The notes beneath the pieces were generated by a model. The model was not told the DNA's origin, searched no databases, and saw nothing but the letters and a program-made list of their open reading frames with translations. From assembly GCA_003344405.1 (NCBI GenBank), contig NOWV01000234.1, positions 1 through 64,000 on the forward strand: a stretch of 64,000 bases of DNA, given 5' to 3'. Numbering within the stretch: position 1 is the stretch's first letter; every line of letters starts with the position of its first letter. Positions 23,670-36,274 of this stretch are shown piece after piece. The position numbers and the translations under genes were made by a program. This DNA comes from Trichoplax sp. H2 (lineage: Eukaryota; Placozoa; Uniplacotomia; Trichoplacea).

Positions 23670-26610
23670 ACCTATATATTTTCTGTACAATTCTATATTG
23701 TTGTCTCTTTTAATTTCTATGATATTCTCAAGTTTCTTCGACACTTACCATAAATGTTTGCCTAGCTGAAACGAATAAAGGACTGTGCCCAGCTGTAAAG
23801 TAGATTGAGTTTTTTTCAGCCTGGTATCAGACATGTTCATCCTAGTCATACAGTTATACACTTATACTAGCAAAGTTTATATTTATAGATGTTGAATTAT
23901 GTTTACAGTATACAAAATTTGTGACCTCTTTGATAATTGTAGCATAGGTAAACTGCTTCTATAAACTTTAATGTCCATTACTCACGATACACCTTCTATG
24001 GCCAACTTGCGGCAGTATTAACAACTAGGTACATATCACGAAATTTTATGACTATTTTAAATCAAATGATGACCAGCTCATTTGCTTGATAGAACCGAAA
24101 CTATTCTAGCATTCTGAGGATATTTCTCATGGCAAAGTTTTAATGAGATTAATTGTTATACTAATTATTTTACTACTCTAAGTAGGATTATGGATATATA
24201 TGCGTATTACCTGGCACATTATATGTATTGCTTAAAGATAAGTTATTCTCAAGCGACTGTTGTTGGTCAGTATCGTCATGACAAAGTTTTATCTGTCTGC
24301 TTTAGGTATTTTATAGTTGATTTTGATCAGAGCATGATCAAAGCATATTGCCAGAATAAATATAAAAACGAACCCGATAAATATTGATTATACAGTAGCA
24401 TAACTATGACTAATAAATGCTTCGAAGAGTGGAATGCTAACTTGAGTTTGTTTATTTATCTAGTATTATCTGCGCACTATATAATTAAATAGATGGGATT
24501 AAAGCAATAGATCAAAGTCTTTAGTGTGATACTGCTTATGAATTGAGAATTGAAATTAAAGTACTACAGTATAGTTACTGTTCAGGCTAACGAGAAATCA
24601 GTGACCACTTTACTGCATATATACAGTACTATGACGTATTACGTAGATATAAGCATTGACTTCTTTTTCATCAATTATTTTATCATAACCATCAACTTCT
24701 TATCATAGAGATGATTATAACCTGATTTAGCTTGGAAATTCCCCAAGTATTGAATGCGTATAATGACGTCAGCTAATACATAATATGAGAAAAATGTAGC
24801 TAAATACCTTTAAATTTTCCTAAATGGTGAATGAAATGTTATACTCTTTTGCAAATTGATGACATTAGATAATCACAAGGGGTTATTTAGATAGTGGAAT
24901 TAGAACGTCGATTCCTTCAGCCAAAATTGGAACGTATTTAATTTTAAAGCACCTTTCTAATCCTTTTATATCATTTCATCATTGATGATTACTGGTATAA
25001 AATAGGGGAATAGAGAACTGCTACTGGCTCAGGATGATCGTAATGAATAACTAATAATAGTAAGAGGTTCATTTTGAGCTCAAGTAATATCTTTATTTAC
25101 GAGCTACTGCGTAGAGAAATAACTGTAAAATCTCTATGAATTTATAATCGTTAATTTTGACAACTATGATCATTATATAATCCAATACTAGTACTTGCTG
25201 ATACTTGAGTTTTAGCTTTGCATTTGTATGGAGCGCATATAGGATATCAGTTAGAATAGCTGCGGCTATAATTTATGGCCGCTTAATATAGCTAAAGTAT
25301 GAAAATAAATTCTCCATAATAGTGAATTGAAACAATGTCTTCTTATTGATAAACATTACGCTCCTCATTAATGATGTAATGAAATTTTTCCAAAGTTATA
25401 AATAAATACCCGAATACAAGGCAAACTTAAATAAATAAATTCATTTCCTCGGTTATAAACCGCTTATTCACTAGAAATTAGTTTGTTTAGGATCAGCAAA
25501 GTGCAAAGCAATAAAAAGGCTAGAAATAGAATACTATTTGTTCATTTAGCAGCGCCATTATCGATAAAGGTAAATTTAAGAAAGAAAAAATGATTTTGAA
25601 TTCTTTTGCATCACACTTCTGCTTTTAGTACCGGTATCTATTTCGACCGCTTTTAATAGCTTTGAGTGGTTCAGTTAAAGGTTACAGGAAAAGTTTATCA
25701 ATTTTATTACTGCTGAGATATTTTCCTATTCCAAAGTTTATCGATTTCACCACTGCTAAAATTTATGGAGTTTAGCAATTCTGGAATACTTTCCCGTTCC
25801 AAAAGTTAGAGATTTTATTAATGTTAAAATGCTTTCCTAATCCATTAATTACGTTCGTGAGCATATCAATAGATTAGCTAGCTGTGAGGTTGATAGATCA
25901 AGAATCTTCAAAACTTTCGAATATTAAGATTTATTGAACAAAACCTCGCTAACGAAGATATAACATAATCGATTAGCCGAGGATCTCTAACGAGAAAGAA
26001 CTATCTTGCTATAATAAACTACTCGCTTATATACTTTTCCGCGTTCGCAGTCTTTTAGCACCTTACTTACTACACACTTCAGTATTAGCATCTCAAATAC
26101 AGGATAGTTTACACCTTTCATGTAAAGCTCTAGTGTGAGCACTGTAGCGCTCTTCTTCAAAAGGATTACAGTTACTAAACTAGCTATATTTAATACTTAA
26201 GCCTCCAACGAGAATATCTATCACATATTGAACACAGTAACTACGGTAGACATTACTAAATATATTATCAACTTAGAATACAATATTACACTGTCTTGCT
26301 CTAGCTAAGGAATGATTTGAAAAATTGATTTCCAATTTCGTTGCATTACTTCGGCTTTTAGTATTTATTTCGACCGTACTTAATAGCTTGAAGTAGTTTA
26401 TAATATAGATTTTATCTATACTAAAATACTTTCCTATTTCATTAATAGTGTTCACGAATATATCAATAGGATATTGAGCTAAATGCAGTAACCATCTAAT
26501 GCATTTCTAAGTCTCGTTGATTAATCGCATAATAAAGATTTATTTATTGACATGATTTCATCGTAGATTTTCCCAGCGACTACTAAAGTAATACTACCTT
26601 GGATGTCGAT
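23670..26610. other. Intergenic region with dispersed repeat and duplicated gene-upstream DNA
   Basis: At about 24000-24300 lies a diverged copy of the repeat family that is tandem at 34-35 kb (TTTATGACTATTTTAAA.., ATTATTTTACTACT..). Segments at about 25600-25800 and 26330-26460 resemble each other and the DNA upstream of the second large TPR gene (about 39570-39730), with shared blocks such as TTTAATA.CTTGAAGTAGT. The duplication that made the paralogs therefore included 5' flanking DNA. No separate gene seen. Confidence 0.55.
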
Positions 26611-29600
26611 ATGGGTAACCATATGAATAAACTTGATAAACTCTCTGTAGATGAAAAAACTGTTCTATGTCAACTCGCCGAAGTAAAACGTAAAACTAAC
26701 GATCTTCAAACGGCGAGATTCTATTATGAATTAGTCGCTAAACAAATGCTGGCTAAAAATGCTAAACACGGCGGACAAGAAGAAAATTTATGTTACATCT
26801 ACTATTTGCTATCGAAAGTTTGCTTACTAGGCAAGGAACTCTTGCTATCTGAGAAATACAATCGAAAAGCAGAAACAATTGCTCAAAAAATGAATGACCA
26901 ACCTCGAATTGCTGAACTCTTGGATATACGAGGTGATATTAGACGGCTTGAAGGTAAATATGAACAAGCTATTGAGGACTTGGAGAAATCGCTCCAGATA
27001 AAGTTTCAAATAGTCGGAGCCAGCGATAGATCAACAGGTTACACTTATTATAAATTGGGAAAAGTTTATTTTGAACAATCGAAATACGACCAGGCTATGT
27101 CGCTTTACCATAAAGCTATGGATACTAGAAAAAATTCATTTGATGAAGATGATGCTGAATTACACCACGATGTGGGACTCGCTTATTCGAGATTGCTTCT
27201 ATACGACAAAGCTGAAAAGATGTTTAACAAAGCATTAAATATAAAATCAAATTTGCCTGAAACCAACGAAAAGAGTATTGGTAATTCGTGTCACTGCTTA
27301 GGCGTTATTTATTACCGTCAATCAAAATATGAAATGGCACTAAGGATGCATCAACGTGTTTTAGCAATCATGATAAAAAGTCCTGGTAAAAATCATTCCG
27401 GTTTTGCTAGATCATACTTTCAGCTTGGAGTTACATATTTTAAATTAGCCAAGTATGATGAAGCCTTGGATATGCATAAAAGAGCTTTACATCTTTGGCC
27501 ACAAATGGGGAAGGGATATCAAGTAAATGTTGCCGCATCGTTTGAAAAATTAGGGATTACCTACCATCACTTATGTCGATATGTAGATGCTATCTCAGCT
27601 TTTGAAAAGGCCTTGAAAATTTGGTGTGAATTGTATGGAAGTCAGCACATGAAAGTTGCAACTAGTTATAATAATATTGGAATAGCTTATGGTCGTCTAT
27701 CACAACACGACAAAGCAATAGATATGTATGAAAAGACCATGAAAATTTTAATCCATTTAGGTAGGGAAGGTCTCGCTCAGATGGCTATCGTAAGCAGTAA
27801 TTTGAATAAGATTTTGAATGAACAGAATAAAGAGGATAATCACTTTCGCCATAATACTGCAACCAGAGTCCGGATTTGTGATCACAGTTGCAGCACTACA
27901 GTTCAACGACCTAAATCCTATCCAACTGAAACTGAAAATAAAAATTGCGGTAATGTTCAAATTGTATCGTTTCGATATTTTTTAGTCTTTTTATTAGCTC
28001 CATTCGTGGCTAATGCTAAATAAAGATGCTGATATTTTAAAACTAGAAAGTAGAACCAAGTTCTGCCACATGGAATCAAGCATTGACGATGATGAAGAAT
28101 CGTGTATGTTAGCGTTATAGCTAAATGTACTATGCTTTTATCTTAAAATATTTCAGCCATCATCTTCGCTTGCTTATTCTTATGGATAGTCAATGTACCG
28201 GTGTTTCTTAGCTTCAGATTAAGCAATAGTTTGCAATATATTTATTTTAGCAATTGATCACTACGAAAAAATGGGAGACATTTCTAGCTTGGGATGTCTA
28301 GATAACAACCATGAAGAGAATCGAGGTAATAAAGATATTTCATTATTTATAAATTAGCTATTTATTAAGATTAAGGAATAATTTCCAATATATTTATTTT
28401 AGCATTTGACCTCTACGCATCGATGCGAAGCATTACTAGCACTGAAAGTCTAAATGATAACCATGGGGAGAATAGAGGTAATATAGAAGTTTCATTATAA
28501 AAAACTAGTGGAAGACCGCGAGCATTGTTCGTGGTTGACGTATAAAATGCCGTAAAAGAAGTCTATTAACGATAAATATGTACGCGTTTAACATAATAAT
28601 TAAGTTACTATTTTTCGTACTCTAATTTAATTGCAATTACTATATTAGCATTACATTTGCGCGTTTAGCGTATAATTGTGTCACAGAATGATTATATTTT
28701 CATATATACATATGGATAGCTAAGGTATTTCTTAGCGTCAGATTAAGCAATCACTCTAACGTATTTATTTTAGCATCTTACATTAGCGAAATGATGGAAA
28801 ACATTGATAGCAATGAACGTCTAGATAATAATCATGTATGGAGGTAGTATAAAAACATCATTATACTCGTATAAGATTTGTTACATTTACTCGGTTGACT
28901 TACAGTACAACTTTATAATCTATTTAAAAGCGAAAATATAAATCGAATTCATCGAAAAGATGCAATTTATGCTTATAAATGGACTGTTTAACCATCTTTT
29001 TTGATTTTGTTTTGTTTGATAGCTGTAAAATGCAAATTCTATTTCAATATATCGTTTTCTTAACCTTTTATTTCATTTTCTTCTGCTAATACTAGTTCAT
29101 AATTATGAAAATGACCATTTTCAAGCTTTCGTCAAAACATTGAAGGAAGGTGAATGTCGTAGTAATTTTACACGAATTATGATTTTTGGCCCTGACAATG
29201 TTGGAAAATCTTCCATAATGAAACTGTTTACTGAAGAGGGACTTCCTTGCGGTATGGCTCAGACAAACATTACGGGGAACACGAATAAAATGCTTAATGA
29301 GATATTTTACAATATTTGTAACAAAACAGTATGTGATTATCGAAATAGCGTGAATAACAAAATTTTTGATGCAGTGGAGAGGATCAGACAAAAAAACTTT
29401 ATGTCAAATAATGATGGTGGCTCCGAGAGTAATCAAGCATTCAATAATGTACCATCTTCCTCTCCGAATAAAGAAATGGACTCGTCGATCGCAAGGAATA
29501 AAATGCAACACCATTTAGGCTCAAGTTCCTTTTTAATAGCCGACAGCAAACCACTTTTAAAAGAGTCCATTAATTTAGATAGTCAAAGTAACCCTTTAGA

Positions 29601-31362
29601 CCAAAGTATAGACAGCAATGGAGAGTCTGTATTTCTTTGGCAGCATGCAGATACACCTCTTATGGCAAGTCTTCAAATTAATTTCTTAGACATTTACAAA
29701 GAATTATGTCAGCGCCAATTGCAAATGTCTAATTTGGCGGATACTGAAGACTGCCAATATGGGAAATTGTGGGATTTTGGTGGCCATTCTATTTACAATG
29801 TTACTCATCAACCCTTCATATCAGCTAATGGTATCTATATTCTTGTCTTCAATATTGCTCACAATATCAACGATAAAATAGTAAAAAGAGATGGCTTCAT
29901 AAGCGATATGACCTATTTACAAGTTGTGCAGGAATGGTTAACTTCTATTATTGGCACAAATAGCTGTCGGGAAAAGATCCAAGCAAAACGCGATCAGCAT
30001 ACAGAAGAATACTGCCTGCCGGTGGTTATTTTGGTTGCCTCTCACGCTGATAAGATTGAAAGAGAATTGGAACAAATTAGAAGATTTAAACGATTTGAAC
30101 AGGCTCTTATTTCAAATCTACCAGCGTATCGATGCAATATCTATTCCTCCCAAATTATATTTAACTGCAATCCAAAAGATAATTGCCAGTCTGTAGTCGA
30201 ACAACGACGAGAATGCTGTCGCCGTTTACATCATATCATTAATAAGCTTGCAACATCAATATCGTTCATACGCAATGCAGTTCCAATTCGATGGTATGTT
30301 ACAGCAGAAATTATGTATGTCATAGCCAATAAACGATTAGAGCAAGAGCCTAGCTGTGCTAGTAGCAATGGTCTAGAAAAGGGTAGAAAGATCGTAAGGG
30401 AGGAAGAAGTACGCCAGTTAGCACGAGATTATGGACTGTATGAGAATGATGAAGATTTACGCTCTATGCTGCAGTACCTACATGATCTTGGCGAAATTGT
30501 ATACTGTCCTACAGGGACAGTCGATGGGATTGTTGTGCTAGAAGTAGATTGGTTATTAAATATCTTTCGTGAAACTATTTATTTAGATACATGTTTATCC
30601 AAAACTGCAACCGTAATTGACGATTATCGACAAGCGGTAATTACTGGTAAGATATCGAAGAAATACTTTGATTATATGCTACAAGGATTTGATTTAGATG
30701 AGCATGATAGGGAATTGGTATTAAAATTAATGGTAAAGTATGATATCATTTGTCCTATTCAGTCTGATGATAAACAAAATCCACTAGATCAACTCTATTT
30801 TGTACCCTACTTACTTCAGCCTGATGTAGAATATTTTGATTTAGCAAGATATACTCTATCCGATTGGCTGTATATTGGATACGCGCGCAGCGATATTCCT
30901 TATATCTCAGATAGCATTTATTACAGCCTGCTTTCATCGTGCTCGAAAGAATGGAATAATTCTTTAGTGAAATTATATCATCATGGCGCTAAATATTACT
31001 TGAAAGATAGTTATTCCTATATCATTATTGAGAAAGGTCAATCTCATATTGGGATTCAATATTATTATCAGAATGAGCATGAAGATAAAGATCTCCGTGT
31101 AATTATGAAAACTGTAAAAGAATTCATTCACATCAAGCGTCCTCAAGATTTAATAAGAAAGAAGCTAACGGCAATAGTCAAGCAAAGACTACCTAAATTC
31201 AAGAGCGTAGACAGCGGATTTTATGTTTCATGTATCATATGTCAACAATTTACTCGCATAGAGCCTGATAAAAAATTGAGTAATTTCAATTTAGTTCATT
31301 GCATTCACTGTAATTTGAAATTTAACAGCTTATCAATTAGTGATTGGATGCTTTACAAGTAG
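26611..31362 (+). CDS. TPR-Roc-COR-zinc-ribbon protein (ROCO-type GTPase), 1270 aa
   Basis: Exons: 26611-27949 (TPR), 28047-28103, 28251-28325, 28403-28477, 29096-31362 (Roc-COR). All joins are phase 1; total 3813 nt. The start MGNHMNK matches the paralog start, and upstream in-frame codons are non-ATG. About nine kinesin-light-chain-type TPRs (residues about 15-410) lead through an acidic linker to a Roc GTPase. It has a P-loop GPDNVGKSS (G547-S555), G3 WDFGGH (D742) and G4 SHAD (831-834). COR follows at about 890-1130. A ribbon with C1228/C1231 and C1251/C1254 ends the protein. ROCO proteins are GTP-regulated signalling dimers; the partner is unknown. About 190 residues separate P-loop and G3, against about 50 in LRRK2. 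A stop at 31360 removes the tail that carries a Death domain in the paralog at 39.9 kb. Confidence 0.85.
28251..28843 (+). repeat. Tandemly triplicated 75-nt cassette exon
   Basis: Three related exon units follow each other with their upstream intron DNA: 28251-28325, 28403-28477 and 28774-28843. Each has the acceptor TTATTTTAG/CA and a similar coding text, with a hydrophobic start, central S-L or R-L, then D/N-N-H. The first two are 75 nt and symmetric (phase 1 to 1), so either or both can be used. The third is 70 nt; its inclusion shifts frame and reaches TAA a few codons into the Roc exon. The paralog at 41533-41607 has a single copy. Confidence 0.75.
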
Positions 31363-31446
31363 TTAGCTCATTGCTTTTCAAAATTTATTTCTAGGCAATT
31401 TTATATAATTACAATGGTTATTTTATAAAATGACTGGATAGCTTTA

Positions 31447-32058
31447 ATAATGAGTTATGATGAATTAGGCTCTATGCTGTAGTACCTACATGATCTTGGC
31501 GACATTGTGCAATATCCTAAAGGAACAGTCAACGGGATTATTGTGCTAGAGGTAGCTTGGTTATTAAGTATCTTTCGTGAAACTATTTATTTAGATACAT
31601 GTTTATCCAAAAGTGCAACCGTAAGTTACTATTATCAGCAATCGGTTACCATTGGTAAGATATCCAAGAGATACTTTGATTATATGCTACAAGGATTTAA
31701 TTCATACGCGTATGATAAGAGATTGGTATTAAAATTGATGGTAAAGTATGATATCATTTGTCCAATTCAATCTGATGATAGACAAAATTCACTAGATCTA
31801 CTCTATTTTATACCTTCTTTACTTCAGCCTGATGCAGAATATTTTGATTTAGCAAAGTATACTCGATCCAAATGACTGTGTATTGGATACGAGCATAACG
31901 ATATTCCATATATCTCAGATAGCATTTACTACTGCCTGCTTTCATCGTGTTCGAAAGAATGGAATCATTCTCAACTAGAATTATATCACCAATTTAATAA
32001 ATATTACTTGAAAGATAGTTATTCCTATGTCATTATTAAGAAAGATCAATCTCATATT
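31447..32058 (+). pseudogene. Duplicated COR-domain fragment, broken
   Basis: This segment repeats the COR portion of the preceding gene (its bases about 30440-31050) directly downstream. It keeps LHDLG, IVVLE(V)(D/A)WLL and KYDIICPIQSDD but has TAG where the gene has the Gln of MLQYL (near 31479) and TGA where the gene has Trp (near 31873). It has no Roc part and no start of its own. It is best read as a partial tandem duplication that is decaying. Confidence 0.9.
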
Positions 32059-33886
32059 CGGTACGTAAAAGAGATTTAAAATCTTAATAGTTACTACCGT
32101 ATTAAAAATCTGCAATATCTGTTACACTTTTTATGACTACTCGTTCAACTATTGAGCTAGCCAGCGAATATACTCTCCGACCTATCGGTTATACCAGTTA
32201 ATTACTACTATACTATACTAAAATATACGAGTGTACGTAAAATCACAACAATATCATATCTAAATCAACTATTGTAATTTCAATAAATATGGGTGACTAA
32301 ATTATTTTATGTTCGTAAAAGAGATTTAAAATCTATATATTACCCGTAGCAAATATTCTGTAAAATGATATTTCATTAACTGTCTTAATTTAGGTAAATA
32401 TAAAGTGACTACGTTATTCTGAGTTCGTAGCAGAGAATTAAAATCTGAATAGTTATAGTAGGAATCTGTAATAGAATATCTTACAGCGGTCATAATTTAG
32501 ATCAATACAAGGTGATATGATTGTTCTAATTTCACTATTTTTCTAAAATAAACTTCATTTAGGGGAAATTAGCATATAGATACCTATACGATCGTATTTC
32601 TATGTCTTGTTTTTAATAGCTATCTACGTATGTTGGTCTTTAAATCCCATCCGGAAATTATTGGTGAAATCACGATCATGAATTTTAGAATGAAACTGAA
32701 ATTCGATTCATTAAGTACCTTAGGAGCAATGATTCAATGACATCATAAAGTCTTTGTAATTATTGCTTTAGTAAATTTAACCTAGCAAGTAAATGTAAAG
32801 ATTTGTAATTTAAAATTCTTTCTTTAGTCTACTTTAGTCGTAAAGATTACTTTCTTTTACTGTTAAAAGAAATCGTAAATCGGTAGGAATTGTAAGAAAA
32901 TCAAGGGTATCGATGAAGGTTATGATTTAGTCATTGTAGCTTAACAACGAATAAATTATTAGAAAAGCGAACACCTTTCATATATTGTATCACTATAGAA
33001 AATGCATTTATTCTAGCCGTGAGGTACAGCACTAAATGCTAAGGATTGTCACTCAATTTCAAATTTAGGTAGCATTCTTTGATCTATGTAATACTTGACT
33101 TTTATCCAGAAGTCTTTTTACGTATAGTGCTAGAGCTACTTGGCCGTTGAGACTAATTGCATGCAGAATATTGTAGTCAATATAGATATTCCAGTATTGT
33201 CGTACTAAAAATATCTATGCGTGCAAAGGTTTTTCAACATAACTCAGAGTATTTCATATGATATTGCCGTCCATAAGTATCAGTAGACTAATTACATCAA
33301 TGAAGTACTCTGGCAATACTCTCGTATAATATAGCAAATGTGTATATTAAGATTTAAATAAAAGATACCAATCAACCGCTAATATTAAAAATAAAATTCA
33401 AATTGAAAATGTGTTTATCACTGAATATCGTGGCTTAAAAAATTGAGGAGCGAGGTTTTCACGACTGTTTTCGACTAACTTGAGACCAGATCTTTATTCG
33501 ATTTAACCCCATTCTTTCTAGCATACTGAGGATCAGTGTGATAATAATTATTTGCTATTCTAAATATGGCTTTTGATGTATGTTACTGGTTTTATTGTAG
33601 TTAATTCTTGAGATTCATCTATCTTATAGTGGTTGGAGGTAAATATTGTCGCTAGAAAATTTCATCTTGCTACTATACGTATTTCATAGTTTTGATAAAA
33701 TTAATCATCAATTCAACTGAGTCAACTAAAGATAAGTTTGGTTAGCAATCATCTGCTGGGGTCTTATACGATGAAGTCCTAAAGTAGGGGTATAGTAATA
33801 AAATAGGTTCGAATAGACAGATTATATTATTTTTGTTTATTCTCTATCACTTTCTACTGACTCTGCTTCTAGATTTCTATTTATTG
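32059..33886. other. AT-rich intergenic region with a short repeated motif
   Basis: The motif GTAAAAGAGATTTAAAATCT or a close variant recurs at about 32065, 32313 and 32430, suggesting an old tandem duplication of about 120-250 bp. No coding domain seen in the remainder. Confidence 0.5.
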
Positions 33887-35330
33887 CTACAAATGCGGGA
33901 TTTGCTACAGAGTTCAAAGCTTTACAGATTCTTTCTAGTAACTTGCTAGGTGCATAACTCAAATATGGACAATCTTCTACCGTCAGTAAATCGTGTTTAA
34001 GGTATATTTCTAATCCAATTAGACTAATAGTTAATTCATAAATTGCATTTTCGCAATTTCTTGCAGATAATTTGTTTTATAAAAACAGTTATTGGCGAGT
34101 ATGGTCATTAGAAAGTTTTATCTGGCTTTATTGGTGGCTTGTTTTTGACTTTTTTAAGCTAACTTGAAGCAAACTCTTTTGCTCAATTGAGCTGAATTAT
34201 ACCTAGTATGCTTAAAAATTTTTCAATGGGAGGTTCTCGAATGAGATTAATGCTAACTACTCGTATAGTTATTTTATTACTTCAAGTATAATCATTGATA
34301 TATATTGCCAGGTATTGTTACAAATCTCATCGGAGTATAGGGTTCCAAGTCTTTAACTAATTACTGTAGTGTATTTTGTAGTGCAACCAATTCATATTAA
34401 ATCATAACAAGTATATTTTACGCACTTTTTACAGATCATTTGTTTCATAACAACAGTTGCTGGCAATAATCGTCATTAGAATATTCTATCTAACTCTATT
34501 AGTCATTTACTTCATGATTACTTTAAACCAACTTGTGACAAACTCTTTTTCTCCTTTAAATCAAATTTTATCTAGTACGCTGAGAATAGTTTCAACGGCG
34601 GATTCTTTAATGAGAGTATTGCTAGCTATAATTATTTTACTACTCCAAGTATGATTATTGAAGTATGCTGCCTCATATATTTTACACATTTTTAAAGATA
34701 GTTTGTTTTATAGTAATAATTATTGGCAAATATTGCCATTCGAATGCTCCATCTAACTCTATCGATTATTTATTTAATGGCTCTTATGAATAAATTTGAG
34801 TCAAGCTCTTTTCCTAGATTGAACTGAATCTCACCTAGTATGTTAAGAATATTTTTCAATAGCGGGTTCTTGAATGAGAGTAAGGCTAACTATAATGATG
34901 TTGTTACTGCAAGTATGATTAATTAATTATTGACGTATGTTACCCTGACATATTTTACATATTTCTTACAAACAATTTGTTACACATTTTACCTCGTATG
35001 CTTTTATAGTAATACTTGCTGGCAAATAAAAATATTTCCAATAACGGGTTCTCCAATGAGAGTAAGGCTAATTATAATTATTAAAGTATGTTGGCTGGTA
35101 TATTTGACGCATTTCTTACAGTAAATTTGTTTTACAACAACAGTTGGGTACAAGTGTCGTTATTAGAAAGTTTTGTCTGACTCTAACGCTTATTTATTTT
35201 ATGACTATTTTAAACAAACTTGAGATAAGCTCTTTTGCTCAGTTGAACTAAATTTTACCTAGTACGCTGAGAGTTTAGCTACCCATTCAGAGTCTTAGAT
35301 CCTTAGAGTTAGATTAAGTCATGACAGTTA
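33887..35330. repeat. Degenerate tandem repeat, units of about 250-290 bp
   Basis: Bases 33887-34532 are a near copy of 20555-21226. Within and after it, units recur with the order TTTGTTTTATA(A)CAACAGTTGTTGGCAA, ATTAGAA.ATTTTATCT, CTTGAG..AAGCTCTTTTGCTC, ATTTTACCTAGTA.GCTGAGAAT, ATTATTTTACTAC..CAAGTATGATT and CATTTCTTACAG. Copies start near 34070, 34436, 34690, 34970 and 35120. Isolated copies occur at about 36070, 37630 and 24000. ORFs in the array (34457-34654, 34930-35124) are not conserved between units. Confidence 0.8.
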
Positions 35331-35516
35331 TTCAATAAAGGAATAGTCAATTTCTAATTGTCTAGTGTGTCCTAATTGCTAGTTCCACAAGGATATAACA
35401 AGAGTATTTTATAACAACGAAATCTCGAGTGAAAGTAAAGCTAACGATGATGATGTCGTTACTCCAATCATGATTATAGACATATATTACCATGGTATAT
35501 TCTACGTATTTCTTAC

Positions 35517-36068
35517 TGTCACAATTTCACTTCTGCGACAAGGTAACGTACAGTAAAAGTCTATAAGTAGTTGCTGACTTAAACGCCCTTTTACTTAACG
35601 TTAAATACATTCAGTAAAAGACTGTAAAGATGAAACTTTTATTAGCAAAGATACATCTACAACTTTTTACCACCCCACTCAACTCAAATGTTCCCGTTTA
35701 TATAGGAACCGCCTAATTTGTAAACAACAACAGTATTATTATTATACCTTACTAGGAGAAACATCTCGAACTGAGATGTTCCTTACATAGCTTTTCTATC
35801 AGTAAATATTTTGAAACTCTTACTCATACTTAATCTTAATCTAAGCTCGTAGGTTGTCTAATTCAACTATCATCAACTAGAACTTGAATCATCTTACTGC
35901 TATCTGTCACATAATTACAATCAATATCAAATATGTAATGAACTATTACAAACAACATCCACGTTAAGTCATTACTTATCTTACCTAGCACTACAAATAT
36001 GGATATTCTCCATACTAGCTACTACTGCACTTATTTAACTATCCTAATAACAAGGCAACATTGTAACA
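35517..36068 (-). mobile_element. Solo LTR, 552 bp, with 5-bp target duplication
   Basis: On the minus strand the element starts TGTTACAA (36068 downward) and ends TTGTGACA (to 35517), giving 7-of-8 inverted termini with TG..CA ends. It is flanked on both sides by CTTAC (35512-35516 and 36069-36073). Removing it restores the surrounding repeat text TTTCTTAC-AGATAGTTTG. A TATATAAA box lies at about 35696-35706, and an AATAAAA signal about 60 bp downstream at about 35637, as in an LTR promoter plus poly(A) site. There is no internal coding region, so it is a solo LTR. The family is not identified. Confidence 0.8.
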
Positions 36069-36274
36069 CTTACAGATAGTTTGTTTTATAATAAGCGTTG
36101 TTGGAAAGTATCGTGATTGGAATATTTCATTTATATCTCGGTTATTTGTATGATGACTATATTAAAATAACTTGAGACTAGCTCTTTTGCTTGATTGAAT
36201 CAAATTTCATCTAGTACCCGGTATGCTGAGAATATTTTCAATATAATTTGTTTTATAATAACAGTTGTTGGCAA

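Noticed and set aside
26599-26610. Upstream non-ATG starts (TTG) for the first large TPR gene, and likewise TTG at 29140, 53671 and 58528
   Set aside because: A eukaryotic gene should use ATG; in-frame ATGs or splice acceptors that match the paralog or family explain each case better.
28027-28046. Alternative acceptor TAAAG/AT at 28026 for the second exon of the first large gene
   Set aside because: It keeps the frame here, but the paralog has a stop at the equivalent site. The CTAG/AAAGTA acceptor 20 bases on is conserved in both genes and is preceded by a branch-like TGCTGAT.
31507-31875. 122-codon ORF taken as a separate COR gene
   Set aside because: It is part of a duplicated COR fragment with in-frame stops before and after and no Roc domain.
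34457-35124. Two 64-65-codon hydrophobic plus ORFs
   Set aside because: They fall in degenerate tandem repeats and are not conserved between units.
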